DNA of 64,000 bases from Nitrospirillum iridis (lineage in GTDB: Bacteria; Pseudomonadota; Alphaproteobacteria; Azospirillales; Azospirillaceae), in NCBI RefSeq assembly GCF_014205765.1, contig NZ_JACIIZ010000006.1, positions 248,001-312,000 on the forward strand, in the 5' to 3' direction. Within the stretch, counting starts at the first letter, position 1; every line of letters starts with the position of its first letter. Under the pieces are notes generated by a model, which saw nothing but the letters and a program-made list of their open reading frames with translations, made no database searches and was not told the DNA's origin. A program made the translations under genes and the position numbers. Positions 1-8,535 of this stretch are shown here, piece by piece.

Positions 1-990
1 GGGGCCGGTGACCAACACGATGCCGTGCGGCCGCTCCAACTCGGCGGCCAAGGGCTCCGCCACCCAGGCGGGCAGGCCCAGGCTGTCCAGCGTGCCGCCC
101 GCCGTTTCCTGGTCCAGGATGCGCATCACCACATCCTCACCATGCACCGTGGGCGTGGTGGAAACACGGAAGTCGATCTCCCGGCCCTGCAGGGTCTGGC
201 GGATGCGCCCGTCCTGGGGCAGACGCCGCTCACCGATGTCCAGCCCCGCCATGACCTTGACGCGGGTGACGAAGCCGGCCGTCATGCGGCGGGGCAGAAC
301 CTCCGCCTCGCGCAGGATGCCGTCGACGCGGTGACGGATGACCAGGCGGTCGGCCATGGGCTCGACATGGATGTCGGTGGCGCCGGCCGCCAGCGCCGAC
401 TGGATGGCGTTGGTGACCAGGCGCACCACCGGCCCCTCGCTGGCCAAATCCCGCAGGCGCTCGGCATCGCCTTCCAGCAGGTCCGGCATCTCATCCTGAT
501 TGGCGGCGGGCGGGGCGATTTCATAAAGGCGATCCAGCGCCGCGGCGATGGCGGTGCCGGTCATGACCACGGGGCGCACCGGCCGCCCGGCCAGGAAGGC
601 GGCGGCGCCCAGCGACCGGGCATCCAGCGGGTCGGCCATGGCGAACACCGCCTGGGCGCCGTCATTGCTCAAGGGCAGCATCAGCTTGGACTTGAGGAAG
701 GCCAGATTGGCCGTGTCCATCATCACCGGCGCCTCGGGCAGGTGGTCGGCCGGCCACAGCGCCAGGCCCAGCGCCCGGGCGTAGGCCGCGGCCATATGCT
801 CTTCCGACACCAGGCCCAGATCCACCAGCCGCCGGTCCACCCGACCGCCCGCCGCCTGCGCCCGCCCCAGTGCGCCGTTGGCCAACTGTCCCTGGGCCGA
901 TAGGGCCGCCAGGACACGGGTCAATCCATCCTCGCCCTGAAAGATGGGATCGGTAACAACGCGGATAGCTGAGTGATGATCGGGCGTCAC
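1..990 (-). CDS. gspE: Type II secretion system ATPase GspE, N-terminal part (runs off the left edge)
   Basis: Reading the minus strand from a GTG at 990 gives 330 uninterrupted codons up to the window edge. The product begins with a GspE/PilB N-terminal domain and continues into the secretion-ATPase core: the stretch ATDIHVEP, then RRLPQDGRI (aspartate box region) and HGEDVVMRIL. The last visible codons read VTGP, exactly where the Walker A loop should start, so the C-terminal ATPase half lies outside the window. The GTG is preceded by AGAGGG eight bases upstream, and an in-frame TAG five codons upstream excludes a longer start. The family powers pseudopilus assembly at the cytoplasmic face of the type II secretion machine. 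A type IV pilus PilB cannot be fully excluded without the gene neighbours on the left. Confidence 0.85.
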   Translation of the reverse strand, partial: MTPDHHSAIRVVTDPIFQGEDGLTRVLAALSAQGQLANGALGRAQAAGGRVDRRLVDLGLVSEEHMAAAYARALGLALWPADHLPEAPVMMDTANLAFLKSKLMLPLSNDGAQAVFAMADPLDARSLGAAAFLAGRPVRPVVMTGTAIAAALDRLYEIAPPAANQDEMPDLLEGDAERLRDLASEGPVVRLVTNAIQSALAAGATDIHVEPMADRLVIRHRVDGILREAEVLPRRMTAGFVTRVKVMAGLDIGERRLPQDGRIRQTLQGREIDFRVSTTPTVHGEDVVMRILDQETAGGTLDSLGLPAWVAEPLAAELERPHGIVLVTGP

Positions 991-1687
991 GGAGTGTACC
1001 CTCTAAAACTTGAGTGCCGACTATGTTGAGTGCGTCCCTTGGAATAGTTCTAGGCCGTAAAGGTTAATATATCGCGAATTGCCTAGTGCACATTGTCTAT
1101 CTCTGAAGAGTTAAGCCATACCCACCTCATCGTTCAACAGACGTTTAATCCATTGAATTATATGAATGTTCAACCGGTGACGACCGGCAATCGGGTCTGG
1201 AGAGGGGACAATTCGCCGACTGGCCTACCCCTTTCATCTAGTCACGGCCTATGCCTGGGCAAGGGAACACACCCATCAAGAATAAGTCAATACTGCTAAA
1301 ATTTTATATTTATTTATCAACAGATCATCCTGATATTATTTGTCAACGACCTGATACCCAACAGTTTTTCTTTAAAAGACCAGTTTTCACCTGCACCAAT
1401 ACAGGGAAAGCCGGACCGCAATAGACAACGAAACGTCGATGCCACCCGCCCCAGGAAGACCACCCCTGAGCCGGACGCATTGCGGAACGCGACGGGGCGC
1501 GGTTCTGAGGACATCCGCAACGACATTGGCCTGCCTGGAAAGGTGTCGGCGATGGCGATGCGCGTACGCCGTTAGCGGCGGATCGCTAACCGTTATGCCA
1601 ACCTGTGACACCGCCCCCTCTCCTTGACCCAACCCGGCGCAGACCCGCATAAATTGCGGGACACCCACCCTTTGAGGAACCATCCGC
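991..1687. other. Long intergenic region between divergent gspE and the TolB/TPR regulator
   Basis: About 700 bases with no supportable gene. It is clearly more AT-rich than the flanks, most of all around 1260-1400. Short open frames here have neither a good ribosome-binding site nor the third-position GC bias of the neighbours. It should hold the promoters of both divergent genes; a TTGACC lies at 1624-1629, but no convincing paired -10 was found. Confidence 0.5.
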
Positions 1688-3484
1688 GTGGCTTCCGCCT
1701 CAACGCCTTCGCCCTGGGCCGTGCGTGAACAGGTCGACCGGCTAGGGGCCAGCCCCCGGTTCGCCGGGTCGGAACGACTGCTGGCCTTCCTGCATTTCAT
1801 CGTGGAGGAGACGCTGGCGGGTCGCGGTGCCACGTTGAAGGAGGCGGTGATCGGCAACGCCGTCTACGGGCGGGAGCCACCCTACGATCCCCGTATCGAC
1901 AGCACCGTGCGCGTGGAGGCGCGGCGCCTGCGCCGCAAGCTGGAAGACCATTATGCCGGGCCTGGGCGGCAAGATCCTGTGATCATCACTTTGCCCACCG
2001 GTGGCTATGTCCCGCTGTTCACCCCGGCCCCGATCCCGACGGAACCGGCGGAACCGGACGCGGAAGCGGGGGATGGCGCCCTCTTCACCCAGGGTTTCGG
2101 TGCCGCGGTGGCGGTCATGCCCTTCCGCGCCCTGAACCGGGATGGCGACGACGAAAGCTTCGCGGATGGCCTCACGGATGAGCTGATCTACGCCCTGGGC
2201 CGGGCGCAGGGCATGCGCGTCACCTCGCGCAGTGTCGCCTTCCAGTACAAGGACCGGGGCTGGCCCGTGCCGACGCTGGCGCGGGAACTGGGTGTGGACG
2301 TCGTGCTACAGGGTACGGTACGCCGCCAGGACGGCCTGCTGCGCGTGACGGTGGAGCTGTCGGACCCCCAGGGCTTCGTCCTCTGGTCCGACCGCATCGA
2401 TGCCCCCGACCATGAGCGCCTGCGCCTGCAGGAACGGATCGCCGCCACGGTGCTGAGCCGCGCGCGTCTGGACAACAGCGGGGTCCGCGCCTCCCGCCTC
2501 AGCCCGGGGCCGGTGGCGCTGGAAGCCCATGCCCGCATCTACCGCGCCCGGCAATTGATGGGCCAGCAGACGCCGCGGGCCCTGCGTGAGGCGCAGGAGC
2601 TTTTCCAACGGGTGGCCAGCGCCGCGCCTGACTATGCCCGCGGCCATTCCGGCATCGCCGATTGCCAGTGCGACCTGTTCCGCCTGGGCATGGTCGACCA
2701 TGCCACGGCCGAAGCGGTGGCCAAGCCGGCCGTGCGGCGGGCGCTGGAGATCGATCCCCAGTCGGTGGAGGCGCACACGTCCCGCGCCACCATCGCCGCC
2801 TGGCTGGACCGCGATGCCGTCGCGGCGGAAGCCGACTTCGGCCACGCCCTGCGCCTGGGCGGCCACGCCCGCGCCGCCCGCCTGTACGGCGTCTTCCTCA
2901 CCATCTTCGAACGGCATGAGGAGGCGGAACGCCTGTTCCGCGAGGCCCGCGCCATCGAGCCCTTCTCCGCCCAGCAGGACATCGCGGAGGCCACCTGCCA
3001 CTATCAGGCGCGGCGCTTCGCCCTGCTGACCGGGCAGCTGGACGCGGCAGGGGATGATGCCATGCCCGCCGAAGTGCTGGTCTACCGCGCCCTGTCCCAC
3101 GTTTTCGCCAGGGAGCCTGATGCCGCCCGCGCCCTGGTCGGCCCCGTGGAGCGGGCCACGGGCACGCATCGCGACCTGGCCTATGCCCGGGCGGAAATCG
3201 AGGCCTGGCTGGGCGCGCCAGAGCGGGGCTGGCGCTTGCTGGCCACGGCGGATGCCATCCCGGCCACAGCCTTCGCCCGCGCCACCCTGGCGGCGGCCCT
3301 GAATGACGAGGCCAGCGGCCTGGCGGCATTGGAACGCGCCATCGATAGGCGGGAGCTGTCCACCGTCTGGCTGCCCACCGACCCCCGCTTTGACGCTTGG
3401 CGCGGCCGGCCTGGATTCCAGGCGCTGCTGGACCGGCTGCGCCCGTCCCGAGCGCCAGCGTCGACCGACGCCCAGGCCGGCTAA
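1688..3484 (+). CDS. Winged-helix regulator with TolB/FlgO-like domain and TPR repeats
   Basis: The 598-residue product has three parts. Residues about 8-110 look like a winged-helix DNA-binding or dimer region (FLHFIVEETL, VRVEARRLRRKLEDHY, TLPTGGYVPLF). Residues about 135-245 resemble the TolB N-terminal/FlgO-like domain found in adenylate-cyclase-type regulators (AVAVMPFRALNRD, FADGLTDELIYAL, LGVDVVLQGTVRR). The C-terminal half is made of TPR-like helical pairs. No transmembrane helix is seen. The start is GTG at 1688, supported by GAGGAA eight bases upstream. It lies just upstream of an efflux operon in the same direction, about 100 bases apart, so it may control it; that is inference. 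Its ligand is unknown. Confidence 0.7.
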   Translation: MASASTPSPWAVREQVDRLGASPRFAGSERLLAFLHFIVEETLAGRGATLKEAVIGNAVYGREPPYDPRIDSTVRVEARRLRRKLEDHYAGPGRQDPVIITLPTGGYVPLFTPAPIPTEPAEPDAEAGDGALFTQGFGAAVAVMPFRALNRDGDDESFADGLTDELIYALGRAQGMRVTSRSVAFQYKDRGWPVPTLARELGVDVVLQGTVRRQDGLLRVTVELSDPQGFVLWSDRIDAPDHERLRLQERIAATVLSRARLDNSGVRASRLSPGPVALEAHARIYRARQLMGQQTPRALREAQELFQRVASAAPDYARGHSGIADCQCDLFRLGMVDHATAEAVAKPAVRRALEIDPQSVEAHTSRATIAAWLDRDAVAAEADFGHALRLGGHARAARLYGVFLTIFERHEEAERLFREARAIEPFSAQQDIAEATCHYQARRFALLTGQLDAAGDDAMPAEVLVYRALSHVFAREPDAARALVGPVERATGTHRDLAYARAEIEAWLGAPERGWRLLATADAIPATAFARATLAAALNDEASGLAALERAIDRRELSTVWLPTDPRFDAWRGRPGFQALLDRLRPSRAPASTDAQAG

Positions 3485-3586
3485 CGGTAAGCGCCAGCCC
3501 GCTCACTCCATCCCCATCACCCCCTGCCCTAGGCTCCATCTCCCAGACGACGGGCCGATTGGCGGGGACAAGGATGGAGCGGGAAC

Positions 3587-4093
3587 TTGGGGCACCACAG
3601 CGCAGTCCGCGGGTTTGACATGGCCGTGCGCCGCACCCTGGACCGGATGCGCGCCCTGGACCGCGCCTGGAACGATAGGCGCTGGCACGACTATGCCGAA
3701 TTCCTGGACGACGGCATGATGGCCCATGGCGATGGCGGCACAGCCCCGCAGGACAAGGGGAGCCACATCGAGCAGGCCCTGCGCTTCTGCGCCGCCTTCC
3801 CCGACGCCCATGTCCACACCAACCCCTATGTGGAACTGTTCGCCAGCCATGATGGGCGGCACAGCTGCTCCGTCGCCCATCTGAGCGGCACCGCCACCGG
3901 CGGCTTGACCCTGCCGGCCGGCCTGCCGGGCATCGAGGACGCGGTCCCGTTGCGCCGCGCCTTCAATGTCTTGCGCTTGGCCGTCTGCCGATGGGAACGG
4001 GGCTGGATCGTCGACTACCGGGTGCACCTCGATACCGCCCTCATGGTGCGGCAATTGCACGATCCCCTGTCCTCAGGCGGCGTCCCGACATGA
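3587..4093 (+). CDS. SnoaL-like / NTF2-fold protein, first gene of an efflux operon
   Basis: The 168-residue protein looks like a SnoaL-like (NTF2-fold) domain: an N-terminal helix with W-N-D-R-R-W-H-D-Y, a region with conserved acidic and histidine residues, and a C-terminal strand pair (WERGWIVDYRVHLD). Such domains act as small isomerases, hydrolases or ligand-binding pockets. The start chosen is TTG at 3587 because GGAG lies seven bases upstream; the later in-frame ATG at 3620 has no ribosome-binding site. Its stop overlaps the ATG of the following MFS gene (ATGA), so the two are translationally coupled. Its role beside a drug pump is not known; it could bind or modify the exported compound. 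Confidence 0.7.
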   Translation: MGHHSAVRGFDMAVRRTLDRMRALDRAWNDRRWHDYAEFLDDGMMAHGDGGTAPQDKGSHIEQALRFCAAFPDAHVHTNPYVELFASHDGRHSCSVAHLSGTATGGLTLPAGLPGIEDAVPLRRAFNVLRLAVCRWERGWIVDYRVHLDTALMVRQLHDPLSSGGVPT

Positions 4094-5715
4094 CCGCATC
4101 GACACAAGACGGGTACGAATTCAAGCCGGAAGAACGGCCAACCTTCCCCGGATCGCCGGCCGCCCCCACTCATCCCTGGGGCCGCCGCCTGGGCTATGCC
4201 GCCGTGGCCGTGCTGGTGGGCGTGGCCTCCACCCTGGGCAACGCCCTGGTCAATGTGAACCTGGCCAGCCTGGCCGGCGCGCTGGGCGTCTACATCGACC
4301 AGGCCAGCTGGCTGCCGGCCCTGTACGTCGCCTTCAACGCCGGCGCCAACCTGATGCTGGTGAAGGCCCGCATCCAGTTCGGCATTCCGGCCGTCACCGG
4401 CGGATTGCTGGTGGCCTACCTGCTGGCGGGGCTGCTGCAGTTCGTCCATCCCGGCTTCGCCGCCGCCGTGGTCATCCGGGCCGTCAGCGGCATGACGGCG
4501 GCGGGCCTGACCACCATGACCGTCTACAACCTGCTGCAGGTCTTCCCCGGCCGCCTGCGGCCCCTGGCGCTGGTCATCGGCATCGGCCTGACCCAGCTGG
4601 GCACGCCGCTGGCCCGCCTGGTGCCGGTGGAGATGCTGGCACTGGGCGAATGGCAGGGCCTGCATCTGATGGAGATCGGCATCGCGCTGGCGGTGCTGGC
4701 GGCCATCACCGCCCTGCCGCTGCCACCGAGCCAGCGCGGCCCCGCCTTCCAGCCGCTGGATTTCGTCGTCATCGGCCTGATGCTGCCCTGCCTGGTGCTG
4801 GTCTGTGGCGTGCTGGGCCAGGGCCGCCTGCTGTGGTGGGTGGACACGCCCTGGCTGGGCGGCGCCCTGGCGGCGGCCATACCATTGTTCGCCCTGGCCT
4901 GGCTGATCGAGCGGCATCGGGCCCGACCGCTGATGCAGGTGCGCTGGCTGACCACCCTGGACATGGCGCGCTTCGCCGCCGCAGCCCTGCTGGTGCGCGT
5001 ATCGCTGGCAGAACAGACTTATGGCGCCGTGGGCCTGCTGACGGCCGGCGGCCTGATCAACGACCAGCTGCGCATGCTGTTCGCCCTGGTCCTCCTGGCC
5101 ATGGTGGGCGGCACCCTGACGGCGGCGGCGACCCTGTCGGAAAAGCGCCTGCCCTTCCAGGTCATGGTGGCATCACTGCTGATCGCCGCCGGCGCCTGGC
5201 TTGACAGCGACGCCACCAGCCTGGTCCGCCCCCCGCAATTGTACATCAGCCAGATGCTGATCGCCTTCGGCACCACCCTGTTCATCGGGCCGGCCCTGGT
5301 GCTGGGATTCCTGCGCATGGTGGCCAAGGGGCCGGACCATCTGGTCACCTTCATGGTGCTGTTCAGCATCACCCAGAATGTGGGCGGGCTGGCGGGATCG
5401 GCCCTGCTGGGCAGCCTGCAGGTGGCCTCGACCCACGGGCATCTCCAGACTTTGTCGGAGCATCTGGTCGCGGCCGACCCGCTGGTGGCGCAACGGCTGC
5501 AGGCCGGCGGCGGCGCCGTCGCGGGCACCATCCTGGACCCCGTGCTACGTGCGGCGCAGGGCGGCGGCCTGCTGGGCCAGACCATGGCGCGCGAGGCCAC
5601 CGTCCTGGCCTTCAACGATGTCTTCCGGTTCGTGGCCGGACTGGCGCTGATGACGGCGCTGTATGTCGGCTACCTCGTCCTGTTCAACCACTTACACCGG
5701 AGACGCGGCCCATGA
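4090..5715 (+). CDS. MFS efflux transporter, DHA2 (EmrB/QacA-like) family
   Basis: The 541-residue integral membrane protein has many hydrophobic helices, in line with the 12-14-helix DHA2 drug:proton antiporters. After a cytoplasmic N-terminus of about 30 residues, helix 1 begins near residue 35 and carries the LVNVNLASLAGALG region typical of EmrB relatives (PLANVALPTIAGSLG-type), followed by ASWLPALYVAF. The start ATG at 4090 overlaps the stop of the SnoaL-like gene, and its own stop overlaps the next start (ATGA at 5712). With the HlyD adaptor and NodT channel downstream it should form an EmrAB-TolC-like tripartite pump across both membranes. Substrates cannot be read from sequence. An earlier in-frame start at 3991 would lie inside the upstream gene and was rejected. 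Confidence 0.85.
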   Translation: MTASTQDGYEFKPEERPTFPGSPAAPTHPWGRRLGYAAVAVLVGVASTLGNALVNVNLASLAGALGVYIDQASWLPALYVAFNAGANLMLVKARIQFGIPAVTGGLLVAYLLAGLLQFVHPGFAAAVVIRAVSGMTAAGLTTMTVYNLLQVFPGRLRPLALVIGIGLTQLGTPLARLVPVEMLALGEWQGLHLMEIGIALAVLAAITALPLPPSQRGPAFQPLDFVVIGLMLPCLVLVCGVLGQGRLLWWVDTPWLGGALAAAIPLFALAWLIERHRARPLMQVRWLTTLDMARFAAAALLVRVSLAEQTYGAVGLLTAGGLINDQLRMLFALVLLAMVGGTLTAAATLSEKRLPFQVMVASLLIAAGAWLDSDATSLVRPPQLYISQMLIAFGTTLFIGPALVLGFLRMVAKGPDHLVTFMVLFSITQNVGGLAGSALLGSLQVASTHGHLQTLSEHLVAADPLVAQRLQAGGGAVAGTILDPVLRAAQGGGLLGQTMAREATVLAFNDVFRFVAGLALMTALYVGYLVLFNHLHRRRGP

Positions 5716-6797
5716 GCGCCCCCGACAGCCTTCCCCATCACTGGCATCCCCCGCGCCATGGATGGCTTGCCCTTGTGGCCATCGTGGGGATGGCCGTGGC
5801 CGCCCTCCTGGCCCTGCTGGCGGCCTGGCGGCTGCCGCCCTTCGCCGGAACGCTCCAGGCGACGGAGAACGCCTACGTCCGGGGCCGCACCACGGTGATC
5901 GCCCCGCAGGTCAGCGGCTATGTCGTGGCCGTGGAGGTCGGCGACTATGCCCATGTCAAGGCCGGCCAGGTGCTGGTCCGTATCGACGACCGCCTCTACC
6001 GCGCCCGGGTGGATCAGGCCAGGGCCGCCCTGGCGGCTCAACACGCGGCGCTGGCCAACAGCCAGCAGGCCCACGCCGCCCGCAGTGCCAGCCTGGCCGG
6101 CCAGATGGCCAACCTGGCCAACGCCCGCGCCCAGCTGGCCCGCGCCAAAGCCGACATGGCGCGCGTGACCGATCTGGTGCGCGACGGCTCCGTCTCCATC
6201 CGCGAGCGCGACCAGACCATGGCGGCGCTGGCCCAAGCGGAAGCCCAGGTGCGCCAGGCGGAATCGGGCGGGGAGATCGCCCGCCAGGACATCCGCACCG
6301 TGGATGTGGGCCGCGACGGCCTGCAGGCCCAGGTCGAGGCGGCGGAGGCGCAGCTGACCCTGGCGGAGATCGACCTGGAACACACGGTGATCCATGCCCC
6401 GGAAGACGGCCAGGTGGGCGAGGTCGGCGTGCGCCTGGGCCAGTACGTCACCAATGGCACCCAGTTCCTGTCCCTGGTGCCGGAGGAACGCTGGATCATC
6501 GCCAACTATAAGGAAGCGCAAACCGCCCGCATGGCCCCGGGCCAACCGGCGCGCTTCACCGTCGACGCCCTGGACGGGGCGGAGCTGACGGGCACGGTGG
6601 AGACGCTGTCGCCGGCCGCCGGGTCGGAATTCGCCGTGCTGAAGCCCGACAACGCCACCGGCAACTTCATCAAGGTGCCCCAGCGCATCGGCGTGCGCAT
6701 CGCCATCACCACCGGCCAGCCCCTGGCCGACCGCCTGCGGCCCGGCATGTCGGTGGAAACGCGCGTGGACACCGCCGGCGGCGGGGCCAAGCCATGA
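5712..6797 (+). CDS. HlyD/EmrA-family membrane fusion protein
   Basis: The 361-residue protein has a short cytoplasmic tail, one transmembrane helix at about residues 19-42, then an EmrA-type lipoyl half-motif (ATENAYVRGRTTVIAPQVSG), a long alpha-helical hairpin rich in Ala, Gln and Arg (about 95-215), the second lipoyl half (IHAPEDGQVGEVGVRLGQYV) and a C-terminal beta-barrel. This is the usual order for EmrA adaptors that bridge an MFS pump and an outer-membrane channel. It overlaps the genes on both sides by ATGA, so the four genes from 3587 to 8167 are almost certainly one transcript. Confidence 0.9.
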   Translation: MSAPDSLPHHWHPPRHGWLALVAIVGMAVAALLALLAAWRLPPFAGTLQATENAYVRGRTTVIAPQVSGYVVAVEVGDYAHVKAGQVLVRIDDRLYRARVDQARAALAAQHAALANSQQAHAARSASLAGQMANLANARAQLARAKADMARVTDLVRDGSVSIRERDQTMAALAQAEAQVRQAESGGEIARQDIRTVDVGRDGLQAQVEAAEAQLTLAEIDLEHTVIHAPEDGQVGEVGVRLGQYVTNGTQFLSLVPEERWIIANYKEAQTARMAPGQPARFTVDALDGAELTGTVETLSPAAGSEFAVLKPDNATGNFIKVPQRIGVRIAITTGQPLADRLRPGMSVETRVDTAGGGAKP

Positions 6798-8167
6798 GGC
6801 GGCTGATCGGCCCCGTCCTTCTGGTCACGCTCGCCGCCTGCACCGGACCCCGGCCGGAAGCGCCGCTGACCGCCGCCGTGGAGCCGCCGCCCGCATGGCG
6901 GGGCGCCGGGGCGCCAGGGCACGCTGCCGATGCCGTCTGGTGGCAGGCCTTCGGCGACACGGCCCTCACCCGCATCGTCGACCGCGCATTGGCCAACAAC
7001 ACCGACATCATGGTCGCGGCGGCCCGCGTGGCCGAGGCCCGCGCCCAGTACCGGCTGGCGGAGGCCCAGCGCCTGCCCAACGTCATGGCCGCCGCTGGCG
7101 GCGGCCGGCAGCGCGATGTCAGCCCCTTCGGCCAGCCGCGCCAGCAGACGGCGGGACAGTGGCAGGCCACCGCCTCCTATGACCTGGACCTGTTCGGCCG
7201 CCTGGCCGACACCAGCGAGGCCGCCCGCGCGGCCCTGCTGGCGACGGAGGCCGCGCGCGATAATGTCCGCCTGGCGGTCGCGGCCTCAGCCGCCGCCGGC
7301 TATATCGGCTTGCGCGCGCTGGACGCCCGGCTGGAGGTGGTCAAGCGCACGCTGGCGGCGCGCGAGGCCTCGCTGCACTTGGCCCGCCGCCGGGCGGAGA
7401 CGGGCTATGCCGCCCAGCTGGACCTGGCCCAGGCCCAGGCGGAGTACGAGGCCACCGCCCAGCTGATCCCCGCCACCCTGCTGGCCATCACCCGGCAGGA
7501 GAACGGCCTGAGTCTGCTGCTGGGCGAAAACCCACGCGCCATCGAGCGGGGGGCGGAACTGGCCGACATCGCGCCGCCGGCCGTGCCCGCGGGCCTGCCG
7601 GCCGATCTGCTGCGCCGACGGCCCGACATCGCCCAGGCGGAACAGCAGGTGGCGGCGGCGGATCATGGCCTGGACGCGGCCCGCGCCGCCTTCATGCCCG
7701 ATGTGCAACTGAGTGCCGCTGGCGGCACCGTCGTCTCCAGCCTGATCGACCCGGTCAACGTCTTCAGCCTGGGCGGCAGCATCCTGGCCCCCCTGTTTGA
7801 CAGTGGGCGCCTGCGGGCCCAGCAGGACGCGGCGACGGCCCGGCGGGACGCGGCCGCCTTCGGCTATCGCAAGGCGGCCCTGACCGCCTTGCGCGAGGTG
7901 GAGGACGGGCTGGCCACCGTGCAGCGTAGCGCGGAACAGGAAGAGGCGCTGCTGCGCCAACGCGACGCCCTGGCCCGCACGCTGGCCATCGCCACCAGCC
8001 GCTATCGCGCCGGATACTCCCCCTACCTGGAACAGCTGGATGCGGAGCGTGGCCTGCTGTCCGTGGAACTGGCCCTGGTGCAGTCGCGCGCCGACCGTCT
8101 GGCCACCGCCATCAGCCTGGTGCAGGCCCTGGGCGGAGGTTGGTCTCCGCCCGCCGGCCCACCGTGA
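6794..8167 (+). CDS. NodT-family outer-membrane efflux lipoprotein
   Basis: The 457-residue protein starts with a lipoprotein signal ending LLVTLAAC (lipid-accepting Cys16). It then carries two outer-membrane-efflux (TolC-like) repeats with the family marks WWQAFGD near the N-terminus, YDLDLFGRLAD, and in the second half LPADLLRRRPDIAQAEQQV. It ends with the GGGW found in NodT/OprM channels. It is the exit duct for the MFS-HlyD pump upstream and the last gene of the operon; no hairpin terminator was seen after it. Confidence 0.9.
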   Translation: MRRLIGPVLLVTLAACTGPRPEAPLTAAVEPPPAWRGAGAPGHAADAVWWQAFGDTALTRIVDRALANNTDIMVAAARVAEARAQYRLAEAQRLPNVMAAAGGGRQRDVSPFGQPRQQTAGQWQATASYDLDLFGRLADTSEAARAALLATEAARDNVRLAVAASAAAGYIGLRALDARLEVVKRTLAAREASLHLARRRAETGYAAQLDLAQAQAEYEATAQLIPATLLAITRQENGLSLLLGENPRAIERGAELADIAPPAVPAGLPADLLRRRPDIAQAEQQVAAADHGLDAARAAFMPDVQLSAAGGTVVSSLIDPVNVFSLGGSILAPLFDSGRLRAQQDAATARRDAAAFGYRKAALTALREVEDGLATVQRSAEQEEALLRQRDALARTLAIATSRYRAGYSPYLEQLDAERGLLSVELALVQSRADRLATAISLVQALGGGWSPPAGPP

Positions 8168-8491
8168 ACGATCGTCCCGCCGATGAGGGCTGAAGGTGCG
8201 AACGCAGCCACACGTTGATGGATGTGGAGCCAGAAGCCCGTATGTCGTCAGCGATGGAAACTTCCCGCCAGGACGCTGATATGTTTCGAAAATACACTAT
8301 CGCCGCAGGCTCGCGGCCGTAGCCTGCATGGTGAATATTACCGAACATAAACCAATCTATACTGCGAATATTGACTGATATACGGCTTGGCGCCAGGCAA
8401 CAAGACCAGTAACAAGGGCACGCCACAATGATTTTCCCGGCGAACTAACGGATAGGATCGAATAATTCACTTATTTTTTACGCCTCCCACC
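8168..8491. other. Intergenic leader region upstream of the DUF3141 operon
   Basis: About 325 bases without a gene. Composition becomes AT-richer from about 8280 on. I looked for a PhoB box (two CTGTCAT-type repeats) because pta-ackA operons of related bacteria are known to respond to phosphate stress, and found none. A TTGACT at 8371 has no good -10 partner. Confidence 0.4.
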
Positions 8492-8515
8492 TATAAATGC
8501 TGCCCTGCAGCATTT
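8492..8515 (+). promoter_or_regulatory. Perfect palindrome with CTGC-N3-GCAG core overlapping a -10-like TATAAA
   Basis: Two perfect 10-base arms (TAAATGCTGC at 8494-8503 and its complement at 8507-8516) surround a three-base spacer CCT. The core CTGC-N3-GCAG is the recognition pattern described for PhaR, the polyhydroxyalkanoate repressor of Paracoccus and Rhodobacter. A TATAAA at 8492-8497 overlaps the left arm. It sits 20 bases before the start codon of a PHA-synthase-like gene. It could act as an operator or as an RNA hairpin near the ribosome-binding site. Confidence 0.6.
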
Positions 8516-8535
8516 ACCGGAAAATGAGGATCGTC

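Noticed and set aside
1093-1299. Short open frame in the spacer behind gspE
   Set aside because: TTG start, no ribosome-binding site, AT-rich codons and no recognisable motif.
8168-8491. PhoB box upstream of the pta-ackA operon
   Set aside because: Expected from the phosphate control known for a Sinorhizobium pta-ackA operon, but no CTGTCAT-type direct repeat is present.
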